DNA from: CAVVMA01 sp963788205 | GTDB lineage: Bacteria > Desulfobacterota > Binatia > Binatales > Binataceae | Direction of reading: 5' to 3' | Assembly (NCBI GenBank): GCA_963788205.1 | Contig: CAWBGG010000009.1 | Location: forward strand, 877,468 to 941,467 | DNA length: 64,000 nt | Part shown: in pieces, positions 54,765-62,866 of the stretch | Layout of the letters: each line of letters begins with the position of its first letter | Position numbering within the stretch: position 1 is the stretch's first letter | The notes under the pieces: generated by a model | What the model saw: the letters and a program-made list of their open reading frames with translations, nothing else | Databases searched by the model: none | Told to the model about the DNA's origin: nothing | Program-made: the position numbers and the translations under genes

Positions 54765-56962
54765 CACACTGCCTGGAGCGCCTGCAGCACCCGGTCGGGC
54801 GTTATCGGCAGCGAACGGATCGGCACGCCGATCGCATCGTAAACCGCGCACGCAATCGCGCCGGCGGTCGGCACGTGAGTTGGCTCGCCCAGGCCGAGCA
54901 CGCCGGTGTTGTTCACGCCGTTGGCGACTTCGACCAAGATCGCTTCGATCTCGGGAGCGTCCAGCGAGCCGATCAGCTTGTAGTCGTCCATCGTCGGATT
55001 GACCATCAGGCCGGTCTGCGGATCGAGCCGGCGCTCCTCGAACAGCGCGAAGCTGATTCCCATCAGCACCCCGCCGTTGACCTGGCTGCGGGCGGTGAGC
55101 GGGTCGATGATACGGCCGGCGTCGTGCACCGCGACTACCTTGAGCACGCGTACCACGCCGGTCTCGGTGTCGACCTCGACTTCGGCGAACTGGCATCCGG
55201 CCTGTCCGTGCCTGAAGCCCTCGTAGTTCATCACGCGCTCGCCTTGAGCCGAGATCGAGTCGCCGGGAATCCTTCGGCACACCTCCGAGAATGCGATCGC
55301 ACGCGAGGGGTCGAACCGGACCCGAATGTTGCCGTCTGCCGCCTCCAGATCAAGGGGCTCTGCGGCGAGGCTCGGCGCCGCGATCTTGAAGAGCTTCTGC
55401 TTGAGATGGGCTGCGGCTTGGCGCACCGCGGGCGTGGTCGAGGGCGCGGTCATGCTCCCGCCGGACGGGACTGAGAAGAGAAATCGCGTATCTCCGATTT
55501 GAGCGGTGACCCGCGAGAGCGGCAGGCCCAATTCCTCCGCCGCGACCATCGCGATTATCGTGCGCGTGCCGGTGCCGATGTCCTGCGTGCCGATTCGGAC
55601 TTCGACGTGACCGTCGCGATAGGCGATGGCTTGCGCTTCGGGCCCGGAAACGCCCAGCGCGTGCCAGGCCGCGGAGGCGACCCCTATCCCGCGCTTGAGC
55701 GGACCTTCGGAGCGCGAGGCTTTGCTCTTGCCCTGCCAGTCGAAGGCGCGCGCGCCCAGTTCGTATTCCCCTTCGCGGACCGCATCGGCGTTGTTGCGGC
55801 GGCGGAACTCGAGCCGATCGATACCGAGCTTGCGCGCCAATTCGTCCATCGCCAGCTCCAGCGCGAAGCATCCCTGGGGCCATCCCGGCGCGCGCATCGG
55901 GGCGGAGGGCCCGGCGTTGATGAACACGCTGCGCTCATCGGTGCGCACGTTGGGGCATTGGTAGACTGTCACGAACGGTCCGCCACTGCCCGAGCCACCA
56001 CCGATTCCACCGCTGCCATGCTGAGTGAGCTCGATGGCGGTCAGCTTGCCGTCGCGCGAAGCACCGATCCGGACCTTCTGGACCGAGCTGGGGCGATTCC
56101 CCGTCGCGACGTGCTCCTCGGCACGCGCGAGCATCAGCCTCACCGGGGCTGCCGCCTGTTTCGCAAGCTGCGCCGCGATCACGACTTCGCGCCCGGCGCC
56201 GAACTTGGATCCGAACCCGCCGCCCAGATATCCGGTGATCACGCGAACCTTGTCGGGCGGCAGGTTGAACAGCACCGCAAGGTCGTCTCGCACCGCGAAG
56301 ATTCCCTGGGTCGAGCACCATACGGTAAGCTCGTCGCCATTCCAACTCGCGACGGCTCCGTGAGTCTCCAGCGAGACGTGGGTCTGCACCGGGGTGGTGT
56401 AGGTCTGCTCGTGAACCATCGCCGCTTCGGCCCAGCCGCGATCGAGGTTTCCGCGCACGGAAACGCTGGACGCCGTTTGGTTCCCGGAGCGGAAAATCTT
56501 CGGCGCCTCCGTAAGGAGCGCTGACTCCATATCGACCACGAAAGGCAACTGCTGGTAGTCGACCTTGATCGAGCGGATCGCATCAGCGGCCAGTTGAGGA
56601 CTCACCGCAGCGAGCGCGGCAACTTCCTGGCCGGCGAAACGGACCTCTTCTCCGTCGAAGCCCAGCGCCGCGCGCACGCCGTCAAGCCGGCGGACTCGCG
56701 ACAGATCGACGCTTTGCACGATCGCGTGCGGATAGGGACTGCGCAATATCGCGCCATAGAGCATATTCGGCAGGTTTACATCGTAGGTGTATCGAGCGGC
56801 GCCGGTAGCCTTGAGCGGTCCGTCAACGCGTGCCGCGGGTTTGCCGACCACGCTGAGCCGCTCGCCGAATTGCCAGGGCGTCGGTTCATCGTCGGGTATC
56901 ACTACCGTCACGTCGCGCTGCTCAGCAGAAAATCCGAGCCGCAGGTTTACCCGGCGCGACAT
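54764..56962 (-). CDS. Molybdenum hydroxylase catalytic (Mo-cofactor) subunit
   Basis: This 732-residue catalytic subunit starts at MSRRVNL; the ATG overlaps the Fe-S gene stop (TGATG). It has the small N-terminal aldehyde oxidase domain (SVVGKPAARVDGPLKATG) and cofactor-binding motifs GGGFGSKFG (near 270), APMRAPGWPQG and GTQDIGTGT. The catalytic Glu is in VLGLGEPTHVP near residue 685. The architecture matches periplasmic aldehyde oxidoreductase PaoC and isoquinoline/aldehyde-type enzymes. No signal peptide is present; export would be by hitch-hiking on the Tat signal of the small subunit. The substrate, an aldehyde or N-heterocycle, cannot be told from sequence. Confidence 0.93.
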   Translation of the reverse strand: MSRRVNLRLGFSAEQRDVTVVIPDDEPTPWQFGERLSVVGKPAARVDGPLKATGAARYTYDVNLPNMLYGAILRSPYPHAIVQSVDLSRVRRLDGVRAALGFDGEEVRFAGQEVAALAAVSPQLAADAIRSIKVDYQQLPFVVDMESALLTEAPKIFRSGNQTASSVSVRGNLDRGWAEAAMVHEQTYTTPVQTHVSLETHGAVASWNGDELTVWCSTQGIFAVRDDLAVLFNLPPDKVRVITGYLGGGFGSKFGAGREVVIAAQLAKQAAAPVRLMLARAEEHVATGNRPSSVQKVRIGASRDGKLTAIELTQHGSGGIGGGSGSGGPFVTVYQCPNVRTDERSVFINAGPSAPMRAPGWPQGCFALELAMDELARKLGIDRLEFRRRNNADAVREGEYELGARAFDWQGKSKASRSEGPLKRGIGVASAAWHALGVSGPEAQAIAYRDGHVEVRIGTQDIGTGTRTIIAMVAAEELGLPLSRVTAQIGDTRFLFSVPSGGSMTAPSTTPAVRQAAAHLKQKLFKIAAPSLAAEPLDLEAADGNIRVRFDPSRAIAFSEVCRRIPGDSISAQGERVMNYEGFRHGQAGCQFAEVEVDTETGVVRVLKVVAVHDAGRIIDPLTARSQVNGGVLMGISFALFEERRLDPQTGLMVNPTMDDYKLIGSLDAPEIEAILVEVANGVNNTGVLGLGEPTHVPTAGAIACAVYDAIGVPIRSLPITPDRVLQALQAV

Positions 56963-57609
56963 CAGGCTTTCCCCTTGATTTCCCCAGCCGCTTGGAGCGC
57001 GGCGGCAAAAACGTGCGGATAGGTTCCGCAGCGGCAGATATTCCCCGATACGGCACGCTTTATCTCCTCCAGGCCAAGGCCGGGATTCCGCTGGATAGCC
57101 GCAGCCACCGACATCGCCATGCCAGGCGTGCAGAACCCGCATTGCAGCGCGTCGTGGTCGACAAAGGCGCGCTGCACGGGATGCATCCGATCGGGCGTGC
57201 CGAGTCCTTCTATCGTCGTGATCTCGTGTCCGCGCGCGCTCACCGCCAGTACCATGCATGCCGTAACCGGCCTGCCGTCGAGATGGACGGTGCAGGCGCC
57301 GCACGCGCCGCGGTCGCAGACCAGCTTGGCACCGGTCAGCCCGAGATGATCGCGCAGGGCTTGCAGCAAGGTGACGCGCGGCTCGATCGTGACGGGCCGT
57401 GTCGTTCCGTTGACCTTCAGCTCGATCACCGTCAGGCCGGGTCCGATCCGCTCGGTGATCCCCTCTTCGACCAGTGCCTGCGCGTCGGGCGGCGGCAGCG
57501 ATCCGATTACCCCGGCAACAGCGGCCGCCGCGCCCGCTCCCTTTAGAAAGGAGCGGCGGCTCAGGACAGCGCCGCGACCGTCTCGGTTTGCTTTACGCTT
57601 GATGGACAC
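56962..57609 (-). CDS. Molybdenum hydroxylase [2Fe-2S] subunit with Tat signal
   Basis: This subunit of about 215 residues has a twin-arginine signal (LSRRSFLKGAGAAAAVAGV) followed by a plant-type [2Fe-2S] domain (CDRGACGACTVHLDG with a fourth Cys in VTACM) and a helical [2Fe-2S] domain (QCGFCTPGM, NICRCGTY). The Tat signal implies a periplasmic heterotrimer, as in PaoABC. The start is chosen at GTG 57609, nine bases after GGGGA; a TTG at 57624 is an alternative adding five residues. It is the first subunit gene of the operon, and the Mo-subunit ATG overlaps its stop. Confidence 0.92.
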   Translation of the reverse strand: MSIKRKANRDGRGAVLSRRSFLKGAGAAAAVAGVIGSLPPPDAQALVEEGITERIGPGLTVIELKVNGTTRPVTIEPRVTLLQALRDHLGLTGAKLVCDRGACGACTVHLDGRPVTACMVLAVSARGHEITTIEGLGTPDRMHPVQRAFVDHDALQCGFCTPGMAMSVAAAIQRNPGLGLEEIKRAVSGNICRCGTYPHVFAAALQAAGEIKGKA

Positions 57610-57636
57610 GCGGGAATTCCCCAACGGCCCCGCCCG

Positions 57637-58185
57637 TCATGCGCCGGCAGCCGGTTTCTGAACTGGCTCGCCGGCCCGCACGCTTGCAAAAGATGCCGCC
57701 AGCACCAATCCGAACAGAACCAATCCGGCGAAAAAAGCGAAGCCGGCGGTCTTCAGAAAATAGACGCCTGCGATCAGAAGCTTGTCAAGAAACAAACCGG
57801 TGCTATATCCCGCCAGGCCCACGATCCGGCTCTCGACCCATTGTGCGCGCGCGTTCCATCCAATGCGAGCGAGCGTCGCGCATACGGGCGCGACCCATGC
57901 CAGAGCAATCGCAGCGGCGATTATCGACCCTCCCTGAATCCGGTTTCGAAGCGTGGGTTCCACAAGTCTGGCACCAATTCTGATTCCGATCAGCATTCCA
58001 AGCGCGGAAGCTGCGCCCTCCATAATCCAGAACTCGTTGCTCTGCCACCATGCCCCAAGCGGAGGATCGAGATACCGCAGCACGATATGGGCCCCCGAAA
58101 CGTAACTCAGGAAGCTCAGCATGCCTACCAGCACCGCAAGAGCAGTCAGGCGGCCTGCCATCCAGCTGGCGGATCGAATGCGCAT
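57637..58185 (-). CDS. Integral membrane protein
   Basis: This 182-residue protein has four to five hydrophobic segments (LTALAVLVGMLSFLSYV near 15-31; GAASALGMLIGIRIG; SIIAAAIALAWVAPVCATL; and a long C-terminal FFAGLVLFGLVLAASF). No family motif is recognised. It ends 28 bp before the [2Fe-2S] gene in the same direction and starts 14 bp after another membrane gene, so it is probably part of the same transcript. Its membrane location would suit anchoring or electron transfer for the periplasmic enzyme, but the sequence does not show heme or quinone ligands clearly. Confidence 0.7.
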   Translation of the reverse strand: MRIRSASWMAGRLTALAVLVGMLSFLSYVSGAHIVLRYLDPPLGAWWQSNEFWIMEGAASALGMLIGIRIGARLVEPTLRNRIQGGSIIAAAIALAWVAPVCATLARIGWNARAQWVESRIVGLAGYSTGLFLDKLLIAGVYFLKTAGFAFFAGLVLFGLVLAASFASVRAGEPVQKPAAGA

Positions 58186-58198
58186 CGAGCGTCACCCG

Positions 58199-58681
58199 CT
58201 ACGGGATGGGGACCGTCAGGGCTCCCGGCACCCGCGTCAAGCCGAGCGACAGATAGATAATCACCAGCACCAGCATTCCAACGGTGAGCCCGACGCGTCG
58301 AAAGCGGGCCTGAAGCGAAGCGACCGCCTGCGAAGGCCCTGCAGCCGAGAGCCTCCATATCGAAACGCCAATCCTGCCGTACTGGTAAAGCATCATCACG
58401 ATAACGATCGCCACCAACACCAGCTTCAGCCCAAGCAGCGGCGATATCGTGCCCATGAACCACAGATTGAGCATCCCAGTCGCCACGAGGATTGCCATCG
58501 CGCTCAGAACGATCGTCGCCAGGCGGCGCACGATTCGACGCGAGACCCTGATCCGCGCGGCGGGCTCCAGTTCATCGGCCAGAACCGGAGCGACCGCAAA
58601 AGTGCTGAACAGTGAACCGCCGAGGGCCACGACGACCGCGGTTACGTGGACAAACAGGATCAGGAGCCGCGCACTAAACAT
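58199..58681 (-). CDS. Integral membrane protein, CopD-like
   Basis: This 160-residue protein starts at the ATG at 58681 preceded by AAGGGG. Four membrane segments are predicted (LILFVHVTAVVVALGG, LATIVLSAMAILVATGM, LLGLKLVLVAIVIVMML, VGMLVLVIIYLSLGL). The His/Gly-Gly pattern in the first segment and the following charged Arg-rich loop (RIRVSRRIVRRL) resemble CopD/DUF-type membrane proteins; the resemblance is weak. An in-frame extension upstream to 58843 crosses a duplicated non-coding sequence and was not used. It is the first gene of the membrane pair upstream of the molybdenum hydroxylase genes. Confidence 0.68.
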   Translation of the reverse strand: MFSARLLILFVHVTAVVVALGGSLFSTFAVAPVLADELEPAARIRVSRRIVRRLATIVLSAMAILVATGMLNLWFMGTISPLLGLKLVLVAIVIVMMLYQYGRIGVSIWRLSAAGPSQAVASLQARFRRVGLTVGMLVLVIIYLSLGLTRVPGALTVPIP

Positions 58682-58734
58682 GAACAACCCCTTCGGCCTG
58701 ATCACTGCGTGCAAGGGACCTCGGGCGCCAACCT

Positions 58735-58902
58735 CGACGATTCGCTGCGCAAGAGCGGCCGCGATCATTCGAAAACCTGATTTAGACTCGCACCGGCGCC
58801 AGGCGGTTTGGCGGCAACCTGGCCCCGACGATTCCCTGGGCAAGAGCGGCCGCGATCATTCGAAAAACCTTATTTAGACTCGCACCGGCGCCGGGCGGTT
58901 TG
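58735..58902. repeat. Tandem duplication of a 76-bp segment, period 91 bp
   Basis: Two near-identical copies lie at 58735-58810 and 58826-58902, sharing CAAGAGCGGCCGCGATCATT and GACTCGCACCGGCGCC with a few substitutions and one indel (AAAACCTGATTT versus AAAAACCTTATTT). They sit in the leader in front of the CopD-like gene and behind an SDR gene. The AT-rich core read on the minus strand (TCTAAATAAGGTTTTTCGAATG) could be a promoter region that was doubled. Confidence 0.8.
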
Positions 58903-58940
58903 CAAACGCGAAGTTCGTTTCTCTATACAGGCGAGCCGCT

Positions 58941-59768
58941 TCAGTGGCGAATGGGCGGTAGAGCATCGAGCAATGCCTTCGTCCGCGCGGCTATACGACG
59001 CTCCGTGACTCGATCGGTGTGAATGTAAAGCTGATTGGCCCTTATCCCCGCGAGCACCATCTCGCCGACTTCGTCGGGCGGAACACCCTGCGCCAGGACC
59101 GTCGAGGTCAGCGCGATCCGTGCGTCGAGGTCCTTCCTATCCTCGGCAGTCAGCCGCTCGGGCGGCTGCGTTACACGGCTGTTCGTAAGGATGTCGGTAC
59201 GAACCGGTCCGGGGCAGAGAACGCTTACTCCTATCTTGAAGGGCTCAAGCTCCAGCCGCAGCGCCTCTGAAAGCCCGACCACCGCGAATTTCGAGGTGTG
59301 ATAGGGCGCTCCGTTTCTACCCTCTGCTGAGAGTCCTGCGGCGGACGCCGTATTGACGATGTGCGCGCCTCCGCCACGCTCGATCATGCGCGGCATGAAA
59401 GTCTGGATGCCGTTGATCACGCCGTTGAGGTTGATGCCCATGACCCAATCCCAATACTCGTAGGTCATCCGAGTGACGGGAGCGGCTCCCGCGACTCCCG
59501 CGTTGTTGCAGAGGATCGAGACGGGGCCGAGGCGCGACTCGGCCTCGTTGGCCCCGCGAGCATAGGCTTCGCGATCGCGCACATCAAAAGTAAACGTCTC
59601 CACCGCGGTGCGCGCCCCAAGTTCGGACTTGGCCGCAGCCAGCGCCGACTGGTCGATATCGGCGAGTGCGAGTTTCACGCCCGAGCGGGCGAACGCCCGC
59701 GCGATGCCAAGTCCGATTCCGCGCGCGCCTCCGGTGATGAACGCCGTCTTTCCATCAACTCGATCCAT
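58941..59768 (-). CDS. Short-chain dehydrogenase/reductase
   Basis: This 275-residue classical SDR has the cofactor loop TGGARGIGLGIA (residues 12-23), an Asp after strand 2 (LALADIDQ) predicting NAD(H) preference, the NNAG motif (LCNNAGVAG), and catalytic Ser and Tyr-x-x-x-Lys in NTASAAG and YHTSKFAVVG. The ATG at 59768 follows GAGGAAGG. It is divergent from the 3-hydroxyacyl-CoA dehydrogenase gene across 214 bp. The substrate, probably an alcohol or hydroxyacyl compound, is not defined by sequence. Confidence 0.93.
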   Translation of the reverse strand: MDRVDGKTAFITGGARGIGLGIARAFARSGVKLALADIDQSALAAAKSELGARTAVETFTFDVRDREAYARGANEAESRLGPVSILCNNAGVAGAAPVTRMTYEYWDWVMGINLNGVINGIQTFMPRMIERGGGAHIVNTASAAGLSAEGRNGAPYHTSKFAVVGLSEALRLELEPFKIGVSVLCPGPVRTDILTNSRVTQPPERLTAEDRKDLDARIALTSTVLAQGVPPDEVGEMVLAGIRANQLYIHTDRVTERRIAARTKALLDALPPIRH

Positions 59769-59897
59769 CAGTCACCTTCCTCGTCTCGCCTCTCGAACGG
59801 AGCAACAATAGCCGTCTTGACTATCAGCCGGAAACTTCCATTTTGATCCGGGATTTCCGTTTTGACTGCTTCGATTCCAACCGCCCGTATCTCGACG

Positions 59898-59926
59898 TGT
59901 GAACCGCGTGGACCTATGTGTATAAT
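59898..59926 (+). promoter_or_regulatory. Probable promoter of the hydroxyacyl-CoA dehydrogenase gene
   Basis: A perfect TATAAT at 59921-59926 lies 17 bp after a weak TGTGAA. It predicts a transcription start near 59933 and a 50-base leader. Confidence 0.5.
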
Positions 59927-59982
59927 CAAGGCCGAGTCGCGGATCATCGCCGAGTAGCACTGCGTAATCGAGCTGTAGCGGA

Positions 59983-60864
59983 ATGGCTGTAAAGACAATC
60001 GGGGTAGTTGGTGCGGGACAGATGGGCGCTGGAATCGCCCAGGTCGCCGCGCAGGCCGGACTCGAGGTCGTGATGCACGATCTCTCGGACGACTTTCTCC
60101 GCCGCGGGGTCGAGTCGATCGGCCGCAATCTCGACCGGATGATCCAGCGCGGCCGTTTCAAACCCGAGGATCGCGAGCGCGTCCTCACCCGGATCAGGAC
60201 CACCACCCGGTACGAGGATCTGGCTGCAGCCGATTTCGTGATCGAAGCCGTAGTCGAGAACGAAGATGCCAAGATCGCGGTGCTTCAGAAGCTCGACCAG
60301 GTCTGCCGCCCCGAAGTTATCTTCGCGTCGAACACCTCCTCGATTTCGATCACGAAAATGGGCGCGAAGACCAGCCGCGCCGACCGCGTGATCGGGATGC
60401 ACTTCATGAATCCGGTGCCTGCGATGAAGCTGGTCGAGATCATCCGCGGACTCGCCACCTCGAAGGAAACCTACGAAAAGACGCAGGCGCTCGCCGATCA
60501 GCTCGGCAAGAGCACCATGACCGCCGAGGATTTTCCCGGCTTTATCGTGAACCGCGTGCTGCTCCCGATGATCAACGAGGCGATCTACACGCTGTACGAA
60601 GGCGTCGGACGCGTCGCCGATATCGACAAGGCGATGAAGCTCGGGACCAATCAGCCGATGGGCCCGCTGGAGCTGGCCGACCTGATCGGGCTGGACACCT
60701 GCCTCGCGATCATGGAAGTGATGCAGCGCGTGCTCGGCGACGACAAATATCGCCCGTGCCCGTTGCTCAAGAAGTACGTCGACGCGGGTTACCTGGGGCG
60801 CAAGACCGGCCACGGATTCTATACCTACGATCAGGCCGGCAACCCGACTGCGCCCCCCGCGTGA
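59983..60864 (+). CDS. 3-hydroxyacyl-CoA (3-hydroxybutyryl-CoA) dehydrogenase
   Basis: This 293-residue NAD-dependent dehydrogenase oxidises 3-hydroxyacyl-CoA in beta-oxidation or butyrate-type metabolism. It has the N-terminal dinucleotide loop GVVGAGQMGAGIAQ, the catalytic His in GMHFMNPVPAMKLVE (near residue 140) with its partner Glu, the NRVLLPMINEA helix, and the C-terminal domain ending KTGHGFYTYD. Its length matches the stand-alone Hbd/PaaH family rather than the fused FadB type. It is followed by the DCC-LMF gene. The MaoC-like gene downstream could supply the hydration step of the same pathway. Confidence 0.95.
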   Translation: MAVKTIGVVGAGQMGAGIAQVAAQAGLEVVMHDLSDDFLRRGVESIGRNLDRMIQRGRFKPEDRERVLTRIRTTTRYEDLAAADFVIEAVVENEDAKIAVLQKLDQVCRPEVIFASNTSSISITKMGAKTSRADRVIGMHFMNPVPAMKLVEIIRGLATSKETYEKTQALADQLGKSTMTAEDFPGFIVNRVLLPMINEAIYTLYEGVGRVADIDKAMKLGTNQPMGPLELADLIGLDTCLAIMEVMQRVLGDDKYRPCPLLKKYVDAGYLGRKTGHGFYTYDQAGNPTAPPA

Positions 60865-60933
60865 AACGATCCATCAACTCCATTTGCGCCCGCCATCGGA
60901 AACGTCGACGGTCGATTAGCGGCATCCGGCGTC

Positions 60934-62767
60934 ATGCAAACAGCAAACACGGTCGGCCGCCGGCCGCTTCTGATCTATGACGGCGATTGCGGGTTCTGCA
61001 TCTATTGGGCGCGCTATTGGCAAAGACTCACCGGCGATCGCGTGAGTTATGCGCCGTACCAGGAAGTCGCCGCACAATATCCGGAAATTCCTCAGGCCGC
61101 GTTCCAGCGTGCCGTTCATTACGTTGCGCCCGATGGAAAAATCGCGAGCGGCGCCGAAGCCGCTTTCCTTACCTTAAGTCACGCACGCGGCAAGGGCTTC
61201 GGGCTCGCGCTGTATCGGAATCTTCCCGGTTTTGCGGCGATCGCCGAACGCACGTACGCCTTTGTCGCGTCGCACCGCGCCGCCTTTTACCGCCTGAGCG
61301 GGTGGCTATGGGGACGCGATTACGAGCCGCCGCGTTTCGATCTGGTTTCATGGCTGTTTCTGCGCGCCATCGGGCTGATTTATCTTGCCGCTTTTGTTTC
61401 CTTCGGCGTGCAGGCATTGGGATTGATCGGCAGCCACGGCATCCTGCCGCTCCCCGAATTCGTCAACGCCATCCGGAGCCAACTCGGCATCGAACGCTAC
61501 TGGCGGTTTCCGATGGTGTTCTGGCTGGACTCAAGCGATTTTGCCATTCAGGCCGCATGCTGGGCGGGCGCGGCACTGTCGCTGCTCCTGATTTTCAACG
61601 TCCTGCCGCGTTCAAGCTTGTTCCTTCTTTATGTGCTTTATCTCTCGCTCTTCTACGCCGGTCCGGATTTCATGGGCTTTCAATGGGATTCACTTCTGCT
61701 CGAGGCCGGGTTCCTTGCGCTTTTCCTGAGCATCGCGGCCAAGCCCGGCATCTTGCTGCTGCGATGGCTGCTGTTCCGCCTCATGTTCCTTTCGGGTGCG
61801 GTCAAGCTGCTGAGCCGCGACCCGAACTGGGCCAATCTCACCGCGCTCTCCTACCATTTTCAGACCCAGCCGCTGCCGACCCCGCTCGCCTGGTATGCCC
61901 ATCACCTGCCGCAGCGTGTACTCACAGCGTCAACGGCGGCGAATTTTGTCGTCGAATTGGGGCTGCCGTTTTTGATTTTCTGCCCGCGCCGGTTGAGGTT
62001 CGTCGCGGCGTTCGGATTTTGTTCTCTGGAAACGCTGATCGTTCTGACCGGCAATTACACCTTTTTCAATTTTCTGACCATGGCCTTATGCCTGGTGCTG
62101 TTTGACGACGCTGCGCTGCGCAAGATTCTTCCGCAACGCTCGACCCGGTTTGTGCAACGCCACGTTCGGGATCTCAAGCCGGGCAAGATCGTTTCCTTTG
62201 CCGCCGAAGCGTTCGCGCTTTTGATTGTGCTCGACGGTTTTGTTCAGATGCTTGCGATGTTCACCGGCCGAATCTCCGCCCCGGCCATGTGGATCAACGG
62301 GGAAATTGCGCCATTGCGTATCGTCAATACATACGGTTTGTTCGCGGTGATGACTACCACGCGGCCGGAAATCATTATCGAGGGCTCGGATGACGGCGTT
62401 CACTGGCGCGAATACGCGTTTCAAATACAAACCGGGCGACGTCACGCGGCGACCGCGATGGAACATTCCGCACCAGCCGCGCCTCGACTGGCAGATGTGG
62501 TTTGCCGCGCTGGGGACGCCGTCGGAAAATCCCTGGTTTTCGCGGTTCTTGCGGCGGTTGCTGGAAAATTCGCCGGAAGTGACGGCGCTGCTCGGCAGCA
62601 ATCCGTTTCCTCATAAGCCGCCTCTTTACGTGCGGGCCTTGCTTTACGACTATCGCTATTCCAGCCGCGAAGAAAAAGAAGCCACAGGCGCGTGGTGGGT
62701 GCGACAGCCGGAGGGAATTTATTATCCCGCGAGAGCTCTCCGTGGTGAGGTTCCCTGTGCAGACTGA
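60934..62767 (+). pseudogene. DCC-lipase maturation factor fusion, frameshifted
   Basis: Residues ~10-125 are a DCC-type thiol-disulfide domain (LLIYDGDCGFCIYWAR, with CxxC). The remainder is a multi-membrane-segment lipase maturation factor-like protein (SLLLEAGFLALFLS, NFLTMALCLVLFDD). The C-terminal signature is split: HWREYAF is in the first frame, while KYKPGDVTRRP and HQPRLDWQMWFAALG are in the next. The shift is at TTT 62419-62421; one base fewer joins them. The corrected protein is 610 residues and ends at 62767. Translation of the present frame would give 560 residues with a false tail. LMF proteins help fold secreted lipases. A single-base sequence error is as likely as real damage. 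Confidence 0.78.
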
Positions 62768-62866
62768 AAACTCCACCAGTCCGAGTTTCGCATGCACCAG
62801 CCTCGAGCGGATAGTTTCCTTGCAGCGCCCCGCGCGATCGTCGAGCGTGGCGCAATGAGTTCGTAA

